From NCBI RefSeq assembly GCF_014898055.3, contig NW_023601104.1:87155106-87219105 (forward strand): a stretch of 64,000 nucleotides of DNA. Direction: 5' to 3'. Below, piece after piece: positions 22,540 through 34,995 of this stretch (positions are counted from its first letter, which is position 1; each line of letters begins with the position of its first letter). The position numbers and the translations under genes are program-made. Source of the stretch: Talpa occidentalis. Its lineage: Eukaryota; Chordata; Mammalia; Eulipotyphla; Talpidae. The notes below the pieces were generated by a model. That model had not been told where the DNA came from. It made no database searches and was given only the letters and a program-made list of their open reading frames with translations.

Positions 22540-23560
22540 CCTTAAAAAGGATTGAGAACTTGGGTATGAGGAAGTGACCAGAGGAGGGGAATTTAGTAAC
22601 ACACTATAAAGATTAATTCTGGTCTATTTCTTGATCACCAAAAGTTAGATTTGATTTGGCAGGATGAGAGGGAGAAAATAGGAGACTCACAAAAGGTAAA
22701 TAGAGTTATGAGTTAAAGCATATAGCCAGTGGCTAGACTAGCTGTGGAAATAGTAGACACATTATAAACAATCTTTCATGGTAGCCAGTGATTTTGCACA
22801 TTATTGTGAAAGCTCTAATTGAAGGAATATTACATTATCAGATTTATATTTTGATAAGATCAATCTGATGGAACTGAAGATTTCAGATGGTGAGATAGAT
22901 AAATAGATAAATGCATAGGGATAGAAATAGACATATAGATATGAAAATTGTAACATTTTATTTCTGAATTCTACAATATATTCTTTCTACCTCCCTCATC
23001 ATCCTGCCTAATTTGGTACTCAGGGTCCAAATATAAAATGAAATAAGGCCTTAGATTAGAGGTAGAAATAATACAGATAGATTAAGGGATTGGATGTGAG
23101 TAAATGTAAATAAAGCATTAGCAGGAATTTCTAATTCATTTAAGAATGTGAGAGAAGATAAGGGACACTTGTTTAGTGTGACTATACCTTTTGTAGTGAC
23201 ATTTAGAGAAATACATTATTTTGATGTTAGTTTGATGATTATTTACACAGATTGTTTCTTAAGAGTAGTTAGAATCGTAGGTAAAAATAGGTGCAGCCTA
23301 TAGCCTTTAGTTAAATTCCATGGAGGTTTGGATCATGTACATGGAGATTGAACTGTCAGAGTAAGACTAGGTCAAGGATAACACCTTGGAAAAGAAGTAC
23401 CTGTAGAGGTAGGGAGAGGTACAAAAGAGTACCAAAAGAGACAGGAAAAGATTTATCTGAGGTGTGAGAACCAGTAGAGTGCAAAGTCCAAAGAAAGGGT
23501 TTTACGATGGGAAGAGAGAGAAGTTATATAAAATCCCTCCATCCTCAAGATGAAGATTGA
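22540..23560 (-). mobile_element. L2 LINE remnant, antisense, strongly diverged
   Basis: A purine-rich stretch whose plus strand follows reversed L2 text: 'gataagatcaatctgatgg', 'agggattggatgtgagtaa', 'taggtcaaggataacacct' in the expected order. Divergence is high, and gaps of unique-looking sequence separate the blocks. Confidence 0.55.
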
Positions 23561-24289
23561 GGAAAACAAAGGACATTGCACTTGGAATTAGATCACTTGA
23601 TATTTGAGAGACCATTTCGTGCCAGAGCACAAGTGTTAAATGGGTGTTAAGGAAGTGGAGACAGGAATGATGGCTCTTCTTTCAGGAGGGTTTCTGATGA
23701 GAGGAAATTGCCAAAACTCTGTCGCTGGACTTCTCCCCAGGGACCTCATCTACATCCATGATATCAAATTCCATGATGACATTGAAATCATCCACTGCAG
23801 CCTCAAGTGTCTCTGTATGCAATCTCTTAATTTTCTTTGTGTTCCTCTCATCAAGTTCTTTTTTTTTCCTCTCAGCACTCCCCAGTGCCTTCCTATTATG
23901 AGATGTACAAGGTCTTAAGTGGTAAAGTCTGGGTTCAAGTCATCCAACCAGAGCCAACCTAACATTCAGATGATGGTTTCTCATAGTCTCCTGGGTAATC
24001 AATATGTGCTTCTACATGCGCCCGGTATTCCAGAAAATTGAAATTCATACTGTTTTCTGATAGTGTCTTGTGCTCCCCAGACCAACTAGTCAAGGATCTA
24101 TCAAGTGCTCTTTTTTTCTTTTGTGAACTCTCATTCATTTATTTACTCATTCTTTCAGTCATTGAGTCAGCAAATATATTTATGCTTATTGTGGTCTAGG
24201 TAGGAGGAAGAGAATAAGTGTGTGGGTGGTATATAGGAAAATGCACAGATAAGTAAGACACTGTGATCAGCTTTGAGACCTGTGTTAAT
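23561..24289. other. Unique non-coding DNA
   Basis: No clear feature. The 92-codon frame at 23640-23918 has no recognisable domain. Confidence 0.45.
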
Positions 24290-24301
24290 ATTTGTGTTTT
24301 T

Positions 24302-24558
24302 GGGCCTCGCCGGTGGCGCAGCGGTTGAGCGCTGGGTTGCAAAGCTGCCCGCAGCCTCTGCAGCGCCGGTTTGATCCCTGGCCACCGGGTCCCTCATGGC
24401 GCGCAGACCTCTCCTGCCGCCCGCTGCTCCCCTCAGCAGTGTACTTCGGTCCTTCTGCCTGCTCTGCTTCCCGCTCTGGCTCTGGTGAATTCTCTCACCC
24501 TCCCGCGCTTCTGACTGTACCCAGTGCTTGTATAAATAAATCTTTAAAAAAAAAAAAA
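24302..24558 (+). mobile_element. tRNA-derived SINE with shortened centre
   Basis: Forward copy with head gggcctcgccggtggcgcag and box B 'ggtttgatccc'. The central block is shortened to 'ctggccaccgggtccctcat', although the copy carries the long-subfamily marker 'cggtccttctgcc'. It is probably a deletion derivative of the long form. Duplication: atttgtgttttt at 24290-24301 and atttgtgttctt at 24559-24570. Confidence 0.93.
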
Positions 24559-24908
24559 ATTTGTGTTCTTGCTTTACCGCTACATCTGTGGCCTGGTATT
24601 ATAGTAGGTTTTGAGAAGGCATCTTCAATATCAATGTTTAGCAAGGCACAAGATATAGTATACTCCCTGTAAATGTCAATTTATTTCTTTAATTTAAAAA
24701 ATCCGTTGATTCTACCACCTAATTTTTATTCATGTATTTATACACACACGTATGATAGACAGATATTCATAGATGAAATATACAAATAAGTGTATAAGTA
24801 TATTGGAAGATATTAGTATTCCCAATCATGGCATTGGGTGGGGTTTCTAAAACAATCATAAAATTCCATTACTCTATTTCATACATGAGTTCTGAGTCTG
24901 TTTCCTTT

Positions 24909-25170
24909 TTTTAAAAATTTATTTTATTTACACAAGAGCTGGGGTACAGGCTAGATGCACGGGTGGGTGAGAGGATTCACCAGAGACAGAGCAGGGAACA
25001 GAACAGGCAGACTGATGAAATACACTGCTGAGGGGAGCAGCGGGCGAGACAGGAGAGGTCTGCTCGCCATGTGGGTTGCTCTGAGGCTGGCGGGGATCAA
25101 ACCGGCACTGCAGAGGCTGCGGACAGCTTCACAGCACTGTGCTCAACCGCCTGTGCCACCAAGGAGGCCC
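24909..25170 (-). mobile_element. tRNA-derived SINE, older subfamily
   Basis: Reversed copy with 'acaagagctggggtacagg' and 'gaggattcaccagagacag' older-subfamily features. The target-site duplication is tgagtctgtttccttt at 24893-24908 and tgagtctgattccttt at 25171-25186 (one mismatch). Confidence 0.93.
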
Positions 25171-25186
25171 TGAGTCTGATTCCTTT

Positions 25187-27110
25187 AATAGGACTTACTT
25201 CAAGATTAGTTAGCTCTTACAGAAAGTTTTCCCTAATTTCCTTTATAAGTCCCTCCCCCTTCCTCCAAGCTCCCCCTGGAATTGATCTGTATCCTTTTTG
25301 ATATGAATCACGTCCCATTCATGAAATTTTTCTTTTCCTAAAGTAGAACATTCTTTGAGGTGAAGCTTGTTTCCTTCTTAGCTAAATAAAGAAGTAACTG
25401 AGTGACTATTCTTTGTTAAGTAGACTGCATTGATGGCATTGTATTTACCTCTATCTGTTCCACTCTCAAGTTCACAGTGACAATTGCCCATCTCTCCATA
25501 ATGATATGTACGTGTCCAAGCTGTTTGTGCAGTCCTTGACCTTTCCCTGGTTTACTTTCTCCTGTAAAATATTTACTTCACCTTTCTTTATGATTCACAT
25601 AATATCTAATATAAAACTTTTTCTCTTTATGCACATTGCAGATCAAAATTCTCTTTGGCATTTTAATAAAAATCCCACCAAATTTTTCTCCCTAATAATG
25701 ATGAGATAATTTTTTTCCCCTGTCTGAAGCCCATTAATTCATCTGGGTAACTAGTGCTGTGCTTCCTATATCTCCCTTTCTATTTAAATGTCCTAACCTT
25801 CAACTAACAGAAGAAATGCAAACTACAATATATCTTCCAATCCTTTAGCTTCCTATCTTGGACTTTAGAGTCACTATACACAATTCCATTTTTTTCCAGG
25901 CTATATTATTCATGGCCAAGTGAATCAGAAATAATACCAATCAGTGTATTTGAAAATCCCCATCAGGTCACATTGCTGATATTTGCTGCAGAAAAGTAAT
26001 GTACTTTCTAATTTTCATGTGAGCCCTCTATGGCACATAGCAGGAAGTCGCTAGTCACAAATGCCCGTCTTTTCTTCCTGAAATCAAGAACTGAATTCCT
26101 TAAACCTCCTTCTGCCTATGAATGCTTTTTATTGTTCTGTAAAATAGTGTCTCTATTTCTTTGGACCATGGCCCTCCATAAAAAATTCATTCTTTGTCAT
26201 TACCTAGTACACGAGTAGCAATAGAGACACATGCATGCATTGCACACATATTTGTGACGTGACACAAAAGTTTCATGCAATAATACTTTCCTTTATGCTA
26301 GGATGTGATTTTTTTTAATGTGCTATGCTATGTATTGTGTCATTACAAAATAAACTTAGGGAAAACATGTATTGATTCAATGATGCCTTCAGAATTGATT
26401 CACTTCTATTTTAGTAGTTTCCAAAAAGTAATATGCATCAATATTGATATTTTAATGCAGATATTTGAACCCTAATCCCAAAATATTCTAATTTTATAAT
26501 TGCAAAGGCTTTAGAGTTCACTGTTTAACAATTCCTCCAAGCAAACCTAACACACTTAGCTAGAAAATGATCCTTTGGGAGCAACTTCCTTCCTGTGTTT
26601 GCAGAGTCTCTAGTTCCCCTGTATCTCTTTGCCCCATATATCTTTTCTCCATTCTTTTTACCGTGCTTGCATTTCTCCACTGCATTAGCGTCTTCATTTA
26701 TTTTTAGTTTCAATTTTGAGTTATTTAATTATTTTATACTTTTTATTTATGGCATCCTTTATCAGAATCTAGAAAACAGAGATAGACTCTTTAGGTATTT
26801 TCCCCCTGCCTTTTACCTCTGTCAGAGAGATTAGTATCAAGTATCAAAGAACATTATGGGTGGCATCAGAAGGCAAATGTAGCACCTGCCACTTCTTTGT
26901 GTATCTGTCAGTTGCAGGGAAAGGAGTTGAGGGTGATAGGAGAAAAATTGAGGCATGCCTTTTAAACCACAGTTCTTTATGTGTGCCTATGGTGGTAGCC
27001 ACACTGCACATACTAGTCTCCCATTTTCATTTCCCTACCCCTGTGCATTTTCAGGAAACAGCTGTAGCCTCATTGCCAGTCCCCTCTTTTCACAAGTTTA
27101 TGTTAACTCT
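25187..27110. other. Unique non-coding DNA
   Basis: About 1.9 kb without a recognised repeat or gene. The overlapping frames at 26525-26713 (minus) and 26595-26834 and 26860-27123 (plus) are short and unrecognised. Confidence 0.45.
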
Positions 27111-27369
27111 GGGACCTCCCTAGTGGTGCAAAGGGTTAAGACACAGCACGATAGCCACTGCACCAAGAGTTCAATCCCTGGTCAGGGAGCTGACCCACAT
27201 GGCACAGCAGACCTCTCCTGTCTTGCCCGCTGCTCCCCTCAGCAGTGTATTTCAGTATATCTGCCTGTTCTGCTCCCCACTCTGTCTCTGGTGAGTCCTC
27301 TTAGCCCCTGCACCTCTGGCCTTTACTCTAGCTCTTGTATGCATAAATAAATAAATCTTAAAAAAAAAA
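27111..27369 (+). mobile_element. tRNA-derived SINE, older subfamily
   Basis: Forward copy starting gggacctccctagtggtgca. It has box B-like 'agttcaatccc' and a 3' part reading 'cttgtatgcataaataaata'. Head and body carry several substitutions, consistent with greater age. No convincing duplication was found; short similarity remains at the edges. Confidence 0.9.
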
Positions 27370-28584
27370 GCTTAACTTTATAACTAAGTTTTCCTACTTT
27401 TCATTTATTCCTGATACTGTGCTTTGTGTATTTGACACTTTTCTTATATCAGCTAGCTTTGAATATGTGCCATTAATCCAGACATCCTTTCAAACCTTTT
27501 GATAGAAATTCTAGGCCATGATAGAAACCTCCTTGATTCTCTCAATGCATAATTTACTGTGAACCTTTATATTTTACTTCTTAATTGTTTCCATTAAAAA
27601 GTCATAAAGTCCCAGAGACAAGTGTTACCCTTTTTCCTTTAATCTATTAGTGTTTAATACAACTTCATATGTAAATCTGTATTTAATAAATATATTGCTG
27701 AACAAATCAACAGTGTAACTTCTACCACTCTAATGCCATTCATATTTTTTTAAAGTTTGCAAATATGTAGATGTTCTTCTCCAGACTTTCTTTATTAAGG
27801 AATTTTCATCACCATACTGTTATTTTCATATGTCCATCTTTTAATCTGTCTCTTCTAGGGAATTGTTGAAGTAGAATTTAGTTTAATACAGTGAGTCAAG
27901 AGTAGGAAAAATTATTAGTAATATTGTTTAATGCCTCTATATTATTTTTGGTAAATGGAAGGCACAGTTTAGGTTTTGATTCATAGCCATGTATTTATGG
28001 CAGTGTCTAATGTAAATTCCTCCAACAGTCCACCAAAATTTCTGTCAAGCCACTTATCAAGACAAAAAGCATCAGTAATTCTAAAAATAAAAACTAACAT
28101 GTAACCAAAAGCTGAAATCCATAATAAGACCCTGTAAACATAAATCTATGAAACTGAATTGAGAAAAAGCTATCAAACTTCACTTCATTAATCATATACT
28201 CCCTGCCAAAAGACATGAAGACACTTTAACTTAGACCAGCATGGCTCAGAGACCCAATTTCTATAGTAATCATTGCACCAACCAATTCTCACTCCAAAAA
28301 GTTGCTGCTGAGTTTTTGAGGTAGCCATATTTCTGTGTTCACTGAGAGACACAGAAAATGTTTCCTCAAGACTCATGACAAACTTATTTTGACCTTTATA
28401 CTCCACAAGAAGACTTAGAAAATTAATCTAGTTAAAGTTGTGAAAGAAGTAAGTTTTCCATATTCTCTGGTAGTTTAGTGGATCTGAGTACCAAGCAATA
28501 GCTACATTTGTAGAATGGCATTATGTAAATGGATTCCTGCAAAATATTGTGAATTGGACCTGAAGCAATGGTTCTTTACCATAA
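27370..28584. other. Unique non-coding DNA
   Basis: No repeat or gene recognised. The 72-codon minus frame at 28188-28406 shows no domain. Confidence 0.45.
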
Positions 28585-28794
28585 ATATGATTTCTCAAAC
28601 TTGGCACCATTGATATTTTTGATTGTATAATTTTTTGTTTTGTAGTGTTGTGCTGTGTATCATAGGCTGTTTAGCTGTGTCCTTTACTCACTAGATGCCA
28701 GTAGCATACCTCTCTCCAACACAATTATAAAAAACATCTTTAGATCTTGCCAAGAGTACCTTGGAGCACGAAGACCTCCGGTTGAGGAATATTG
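28585..28794 (-). mobile_element. MER20 (hAT-Charlie) DNA transposon remnant
   Basis: The reverse complement of MER20 is recognisable across its length: 'tttctcaaacttggcaccat' at the left, 'cactagatgccagtagcat' in the middle, then 'gatcttgccaagagtac' and 'ccggttgaggaat' at the right. It is non-autonomous with no transposase. MER20 copies are known to act as uterine regulatory elements in some mammals; nothing here shows that role. Confidence 0.85.
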
Positions 28795-28909
28795 CAGCGG
28801 TAGCTTGCAAAAGGGAGATGACAGAGTCTTGATAGGTATTGCCTTATTTAAGGATTGATAAAGGAAAAGCAATTAATTTAGAACTATGTTTAAAATACCG
28901 TAGTTTACT

Positions 28910-29440
28910 GCAATTCAACTCCTAGATATTTACTCAAAGGACACAGAAACATTCAAAAGGGCACCTGCACTCCTATGTTTATAGCAGCACTATTTACAAT
29001 AACTAAGCTATGGAAACAACCCAAATGCCCAAAAATAGATGACTGGATCAAGAAGATGTGGTCCATATATACAATGGAATATTACTCAGCAATCAAAAAA
29101 GATAAACTCATGCAATTTGTAGCAACGTGGATGGAGCTGGAAGGAATTATGATCAGCAAAATAAGCCAGAAAGAAAAAGAAAAAAACTGGATGGTCTCAC
29201 TTATAGCAGGAATTTAGAAAACCTAAGTAAGGGACCAGAAAAAAAAGACTAATTATAATAAAGTGAAAATCAAAATCAACAAGTAACTATAAACCAGAGA
29301 CACACTACAGGGGGTGGGGGACATTATAAGTGCCAAAATAAGGGGGATGGGAATTGTATGGGGACTATTACCAAGATGAAAATGCATACATTGTGCAAAA
29401 ATGAAAAATGATGTAAAAATATATAAAATAAAATTTTAAA
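28910..29440 (+). mobile_element. LINE-1, 5'-truncated, sense, with recognisable ORF2 C-terminus
   Basis: About 530 bp. It starts in ORF2 at 'caattcaactcctagatatt' and continues through the C-terminal codons (80-codon frame at 28975-29217 with TWMELEGIMISKISQ). It ends in a long-form 3' UTR and an A-rich tail near 29440. It retains a UTR segment (about 29348-29405) that is missing from the copies at 9.7 and 17.9 kb. No duplication was identified. Confidence 0.92.
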
Positions 29441-30015
29441 AAATAAATGCCATGCATGATCCTGAAATGGATCCAGTACTGTAGAAATCGAAATGCTATA
29501 AAGGATGTTATTGGGTCAACTGAGAAAAAAAAATAGAAGATAGATTAGAGCAATATATTTTATCAGTGTTAAATTTAGTGGTGTTAAAAACTGTATTGTA
29601 CTTCAAAAGACTATGCTTATTCTTAGGAAATATACACTGAGGTGTTTAGAAATAAAGGGTCACGTGTATACAACCGTCATTAAAATTGTTCAGGAAAAAT
29701 TAAAAAATATACTGTAGTTTAAGGGAAAGAAAATATTATCTGAAGACTTAGAGGAAAAGCATACCTTTGAAAACAGTGGATTTCAACGTCAATGGGGGAA
29801 AAAAAACTTAGACTCCTTGATGTATTCTAGGAATGCAAGGCTCTCAAATGAGGGAAGGAAGAGTGGTTAGTCATACTGAGAAAATGTGTATTAGAAATAG
29901 ATTATGTGAAAATTTTGGCAATAATTTTTAAAGGCTAGTGATGCATAGTGTTGGTAAGCGGTAGTGATATAAGCATTCTTAATCATTTCACACAATCTTT
30001 CTAGAATGCAATTTA

Positions 30016-30054
<39 letters not shown>

Positions 30055-30590
30055 AAATCTTATAAATGAAAATACTCTTTGGCCCTGAGTTCTACTTATA
30101 AAAAATTACCTTTAGGGAAAAAATGTGTGAAAGATGTATATGCGTGGGTGTTAATTTTAGTGTTTTGATAATAAACAAGTGAAATAAATATAATTGGTCA
30201 GAGCAGAGAGTGTTGAATAAATTTTGGAACATCTGAATAGTGCCTGGATACAGTACAAATGCAGAAATAGATTTTGATTACATTCGTGAATTATTTAATG
30301 GAATAAGATACATCCATTTTCAATGATGACATTGATGTGTGTGTGAATTTGTATTTTTGTCTATGTGCATAATGTGTGTTTTCCTGAGTGTATTATGTCA
30401 TGAATATATGCACACACAAACATACATCATCTTATTCATTAAAGATAGTGTCTAATACGGATTCAGAAGAGGAACTATGTGTTTTGGCCAATGGAAGCAG
30501 CACCCGAACCCTTAATAATCACTGCTTTTCTAATGCCATGATGGGGAGTATCTCTGAAGTTCTTCCACCAAATTTTGCTCTTTAGGAAAA
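29441..30590. other. Unique non-coding DNA with a TG microsatellite
   Basis: AT-rich sequence. The only marked feature is a pure (TG)n run at 30017-30051. No gene recognised. Confidence 0.5.
30017..30051. repeat. (TG)n microsatellite
   Basis: About 17 uninterrupted TG units, followed by 'tataaaatc'. Its length and purity make it likely to be polymorphic. Confidence 0.95.
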
Positions 30591-31351
30591 AAAAATAGAT
30601 TGTTCACTTTATATTTTAGAACAGCTTTATGTTCACAACAAAAGGGAATGAAACCTACATTGTGTTGCCATGTATTCCTGGCCCCATATATGCCTCCCTC
30701 CTTATTAACATTCTCCCCAGAGTGATGCATGTGTTATAACTGGTGAACTTATACTGACACATCATTATTACCCCAAATTCATTGTTTACATTGGGGGTTC
30801 ACGCTTTCTGTGGATAGGACAATTATACAATCAAAGTATTTCTGCTGTCCTAAAAATCACTCATTCTTGTCCTATTTGTCCCTCGCTTCTACCTCACCTT
30901 GAGCACCTCCTGAACTTTTTACTATCAACATAGTTTAACCTTTTCCAGAATGTCCTGTGGTTGGAATCCTACAATATATAACCTTTTCAGAATGACTTTG
31001 TTTCACCTCTTATTATGCATTTAAGGTTTCTACCTGTATTTTCATGGTTTGATAATCTTTTCATTATAGTGTTAAATAATCCATTGTTGGGATGTATCCA
31101 TTCTCCTACTGAATGGGCTACCTGGTTATTTCCAAGCTGGGGCAGTTATGACATTGCTTACAGATTTTCTGTTGGAGATACGCTATCCATTCTTTTGGGT
31201 AAATACCAAAGAGCACAATTACTGGGTCACACTGGAAATATATGTTTAGTTTTGCAAGAAGCTGCCAAACTGTCTACCAAAGTGTCTGTAGAATTTTGTT
31301 TCCACCAGCAATGTATGAAAATTCTGGTTCCACTTGCTTGTCAGTGTTAAG
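30591..31351 (-). mobile_element. Old LINE-1 3' part, antisense
   Basis: The reverse complement runs from an A-rich end through ORF2 3' sequence. Plus-strand landmarks are 'ttttgggtaaataccaaaga', 'aattactgggtcacactgg', 'gctgccaaactgtctacca' and 'tccaccagcaatgtatgaa'. Moderately diverged; no open frame represents a gene (the 111-codon frame at 31015-31350 is antisense to ORF2). Confidence 0.78.
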
Positions 31352-32635
31352 TGTTGTCAGTGCTCTTTGCTGACCTTAATTCCTTTTTATCTTAAAGCTC
31401 AATTCAAATCTTGCATCCACTATACTATTGTCATACCCAATTCATGAAGTAGTAATACTTCCCCCAGTCTATACTCAAACTATTTTCATTTGTTTAACCA
31501 CTCATTTTAATTTCCTGCTTGCTTCAAATTTCGCGTCTCATTTCTCCAATAAAATATTAATTATTTAATGATGTAGCCATTCTGTGTGCAACATTTCTTT
31601 AAAATATAGAGATTAACTAATATTTGTTGAATAAGTGAATTGGGATTATATTTTCTGATGAAAACTATTTTAAAAAGTAAAACCATTTAGAAAGGTACCC
31701 ATAGTATATCTCAGCTGCTTCGTTTTTGTTAGGTTGGTACATTAATTTTATGTTTACATATGGTTCATGAACTCATAGCTTGTTAGAATGGAAAGTAAGC
31801 TATTTAACCTTTTAACTTATTGATGAGGAATGAGAGATGCATATAATAATCGAGCCTCTGTCACATGGATAGCACTATGATATTTTGATATGTCTCATTT
31901 ATCAGCCTTTGTGGTCTTTCCTCAAAACTGTTTTAGTGCTTTCTCTCTCTCTCTCTCTCTCTTTTTTTTTTTTACTGAGTGAGCTAGGATTAATTTTGTG
32001 CCATGAAAATGGATTCTTTTCCTAGAAAATGCAAATTGGTAATATAAGAACATATTGAAAATGTTCCATTTCATTAAAGTAACACTGAGCTGTATGTGTT
32101 ACTGTGCCCCCTTTTTATATCTTTATTATGTAAATAATTAATTCACATAAGGCAATGACTAAAGGCCAATTGTCATGACTCACATTCTTTCATTTTACAA
32201 TGAGCTTAATTTTATAGAAAATAAGAGTGGTTAAATTATTACCTTAAAAGAAGGTTCTTATATTAATGCTGTATTGTTATCTCACTGAACTGAATATTAA
32301 CAAAAGAAGCTAATATTATAATGGTCACTACTAATCACTCCTCTGATATTTAAGCTTTGATTTCTCATTACTTTGTATCAGTGATATTTCTGAGAAAGTC
32401 AACACTGTCTTTTGAAACAACAGAAATAAGTAGTGATAGAAAAATGCAGGCAAAACAAAGTAGATTATTTCTCTTGACTGTGAACACCCCTGTTTTACTA
32501 ACTCTTGCCCTTACTTGCTTGTTTAGGTTCCACCCTCTCAGTAAAGGCCTCTGTCCTGTCATCGCGGGTTTTTTGAGGAGTCCTGAAGTGTTTCTCTCTG
32601 ATCTGCATATATCCCTGTCTAATTCATAACACATG
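31352..32635. other. Unique non-coding DNA with a CT microsatellite
   Basis: No gene recognised. Overlapping frames on opposite strands at 32357-32629 and 32368-32634 mirror each other and have no domain. Confidence 0.5.
31942..31972. repeat. (CT)n microsatellite followed by poly(T)
   Basis: About ten CT units at 31942-31962 run into a T-tract to 31972. Confidence 0.93.
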
Positions 32636-33053
32636 CTCTATTCATTTTCCACGGCTGCCATAAGAATGTACCACAAATCGGGTGTCTTAAAACAACAGAA
32701 ATATATTCTCTGACAATTTTAAAGGCTAGGAGTCAGAAGTCAGGGTATGGGGCTGTACCTGGCTCCCCCTGAGGGCTCCGTACCTCTGTCTTCTGGTGGT
32801 GACTGGCAGTCTTCATCACCCTGATTCTGGCCTCTGTCTTCACATAGCCTTCTTCCCTATGTGTCTGTGTCTCTGTGTTCAATCTCCTCCTTTGTGTTAT
32901 AATTACACCATTCGTTGGGTTTAGAACCCATGGAAAATCCAGGATGATTTCTCCTTGAGATTTTAAATTGATTTTAATACCAAATCAGGTTCCATTCTGA
33001 GTTTCCAAAGGACCATGATTTGGGGATGGTGGGGATCACTATCCAACCCACTT
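32636..33053 (-). mobile_element. MaLR (MLT1-type) LTR, antisense
   Basis: Plus-strand landmarks match a reversed MLT1 LTR: 'ttttccacggctgccataag', 'tgtcttaaaacaacagaaa', 'ctctgtcttcacatagcctt', 'aaatccaggatgatttctcc' and the terminal 'ctatccaacccacttca'. About 420 bp, solo. Confidence 0.85.
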
Positions 33054-34032
33054 CACTTGATTTTAGCCCAGCTGCCCTATTTGCTGGGAGTGTTCATCTC
33101 TGGCACATGCTGCTTCCCCTACCAGGCTCAGTTGCCTCCACTGAAAAGCAGTTCCCTTTGGCTGTGTCATGCTGTGTATTCTGCATAACACCACCGCCAC
33201 CACTATTCAGCCGCATTGCCCACATCAGGGCATCTGCACATTGGCGAAGTCCCCTATCTGTCCCTGATGATTATTGTGGTGCCTACATGCCCAGTTACAC
33301 ATAGTTGGATTGCCATCTCCCACTGGGTGCTGCACTCCCCAGGGGTACCACTGAAGATACGTGGGAAACTTCCAGAAACTAACACATTTCTTTTGGGTTT
33401 ATACAGTTAAAGTAGGTCCTAGTTATATACCCCCTGTTGTACTAAGAATTCCTCATCTCCATTATTTCTAAAGTTTTATTGCTGGACAAAGCTTGACCTC
33501 CTCTTTTCTCAGAATGAGGTCTTTCCAGGAGACTCTTTCATTTTTTCATTCAAACTGGTTCCTGGAAGGCCTCTTTGCCTGTTGCTCAAATATCTCTGGG
33601 CTGATAATAATTCCAGCAGTCTGCAACTTAAGTTCAAGGTAGGGCCAGCCCCCTATTTCTTTTTATTTCCCCATCCCACGCAAGTAGTACTAAAGTGAGT
33701 TGACTTAAATTGTTAAATTGCTCTGACATAGCTATTTTAATTATTTACAGTAGTTTTCTTTCTTTGTTGAGATAAATACTATGGAGTAGAATGAAATATC
33801 ATTTTTTGACCTGTTAGTAATCATTCACATGTTACCTAGAAAGTACTTTTCAGCAGCTATAAATCCTTTAAAATTTGGTTTGTAGAGAATGGTAATTTAA
33901 CAGCTGTTTATTCTGTGCAACTGTAGACACCAGGTATTATCACAAACTCTAGGGAAAAGGTGGAAAGACAGGTTTACAATCAAAAGCCAGAGAAAAAAGA
34001 TACAATGACAATGCAGTAGCAACTGTGCCTAA
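33054..34032. other. Unique non-coding DNA
   Basis: No repeat recognised. The 94-codon frame beginning at 33020 and the frame at 33216-33410 overlap the LTR edge or unique DNA and are not supported as genes. Confidence 0.45.
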
Positions 34033-34104
34033 AGTTTTATCGAGCACCAATTTCCCTACTTCTTCCCCTTTAAAGAAGTAGGGAAATTGGTGCTCGATAA
34101 AACT
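34033..34104. repeat. Perfect 32-bp inverted repeat with 8-nt loop
   Basis: The left arm 34033-34064 (starting agttttatcgagcacc) and the right arm 34073-34104 are exact reverse complements over all 32 bp. The loop is ccccttta. The arms are not at the ends of any recognised transposon. Flanking sequence is partly repeated in direct orientation: 'aaaaagatac' and 'gcagtagc' occur on both sides. Confidence 0.95.
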
Positions 34105-34764
34105 AAAAAGATACGCAGTAGCCAGTGCATCCCATACTGGAATATAAAACATTGGTCTTAATACAACAAGGAGCTACAGTATGTTTTATATTTAGAGGAG
34201 AAGTAAAAATGTCCAGGTAGAAACATGGGCTGTCAATGGACAGTTGCAATAGGGGATGATGAAAATTTCATCTGAAATGAGAGTGGCTGTAGAGAAGGGG
34301 CACACGCTGGAGGTCTGGAGACAGCAGTTGGTTCAGTCTTTTACTATTTGATTTTCAATGTGGCAAGAAGGGGAAATGTCTCAAAATGATTCTTAGGTTT
34401 CAACCTTAGTTGTCTATGTGGTGATGTGCTTCAACTAAAAGACTACTTAGAAATTTGTTCTTATGGAGAGGCATTATATAATTTAATTCTTCTAATAATC
34501 CTTCAAAATAGCTAGAAATCAACTCTCAACAAAAGTAAATAGTTAATAGAAATAAGTTTAATCAAATAGTGATAAACCTAGGTATTTTCTCTAAATATGA
34601 AATTCTTGCTCTTAGGTTTTTTGGAAAATAGGTTGAGATAACAATGGGTAAGAAGTTAAGACTCACAGCTTGTGTTTGAGGTAGCACCTTAAAATAGCCA
34701 GGTCAAATCTTGTAGTAGGCCTCTGGAATTTAGAACTTAAATATGGAAAAGAATGGGTCTTTTG
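34105..34764. other. Non-coding DNA, possibly very old L2
   Basis: The purine-rich stretch at about 34190-34330 has a composition like reversed L2 but similarity is too weak to call. No gene recognised. Confidence 0.4.
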
Positions 34765-34995
34765 GGAGGGTCAGATGGGAGCTGTTTACATATGGGCACT
34801 TGTAAAAGCCACGTTCATATTTGTGATTGTGTAGTAGCAGAGTCTATAGTGAGAAAAGAAGAGAAGTTTAGATGGAACCCTTCTAAATATCAGCATCAAA
34901 GAGGGTGACTAAACACACAGAACCAGTGAAGAACCAGAATACCCAGAGAGTGAGGAATCAAAGAGATAAAAGGAGAGAATATTGTGGAAATGGTC
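34765..34995 (-). mobile_element. L2 LINE remnant, antisense
   Basis: Plus-strand text follows reversed L2: 'agagaagaagagaagttt'-like purine blocks around 34850-34870, then 'agggtgactaaacac', 'accagtgaagaaccagaat' and 'gagagtgaggaatcaaag' in order. Confidence 0.55.

Noticed and set aside
31720..31775. Possible mariner-type MADE1 element ('ttaggttggtacattaat')
   Set aside because: Only one terminal-like stretch is visible and no matching inverted end follows.
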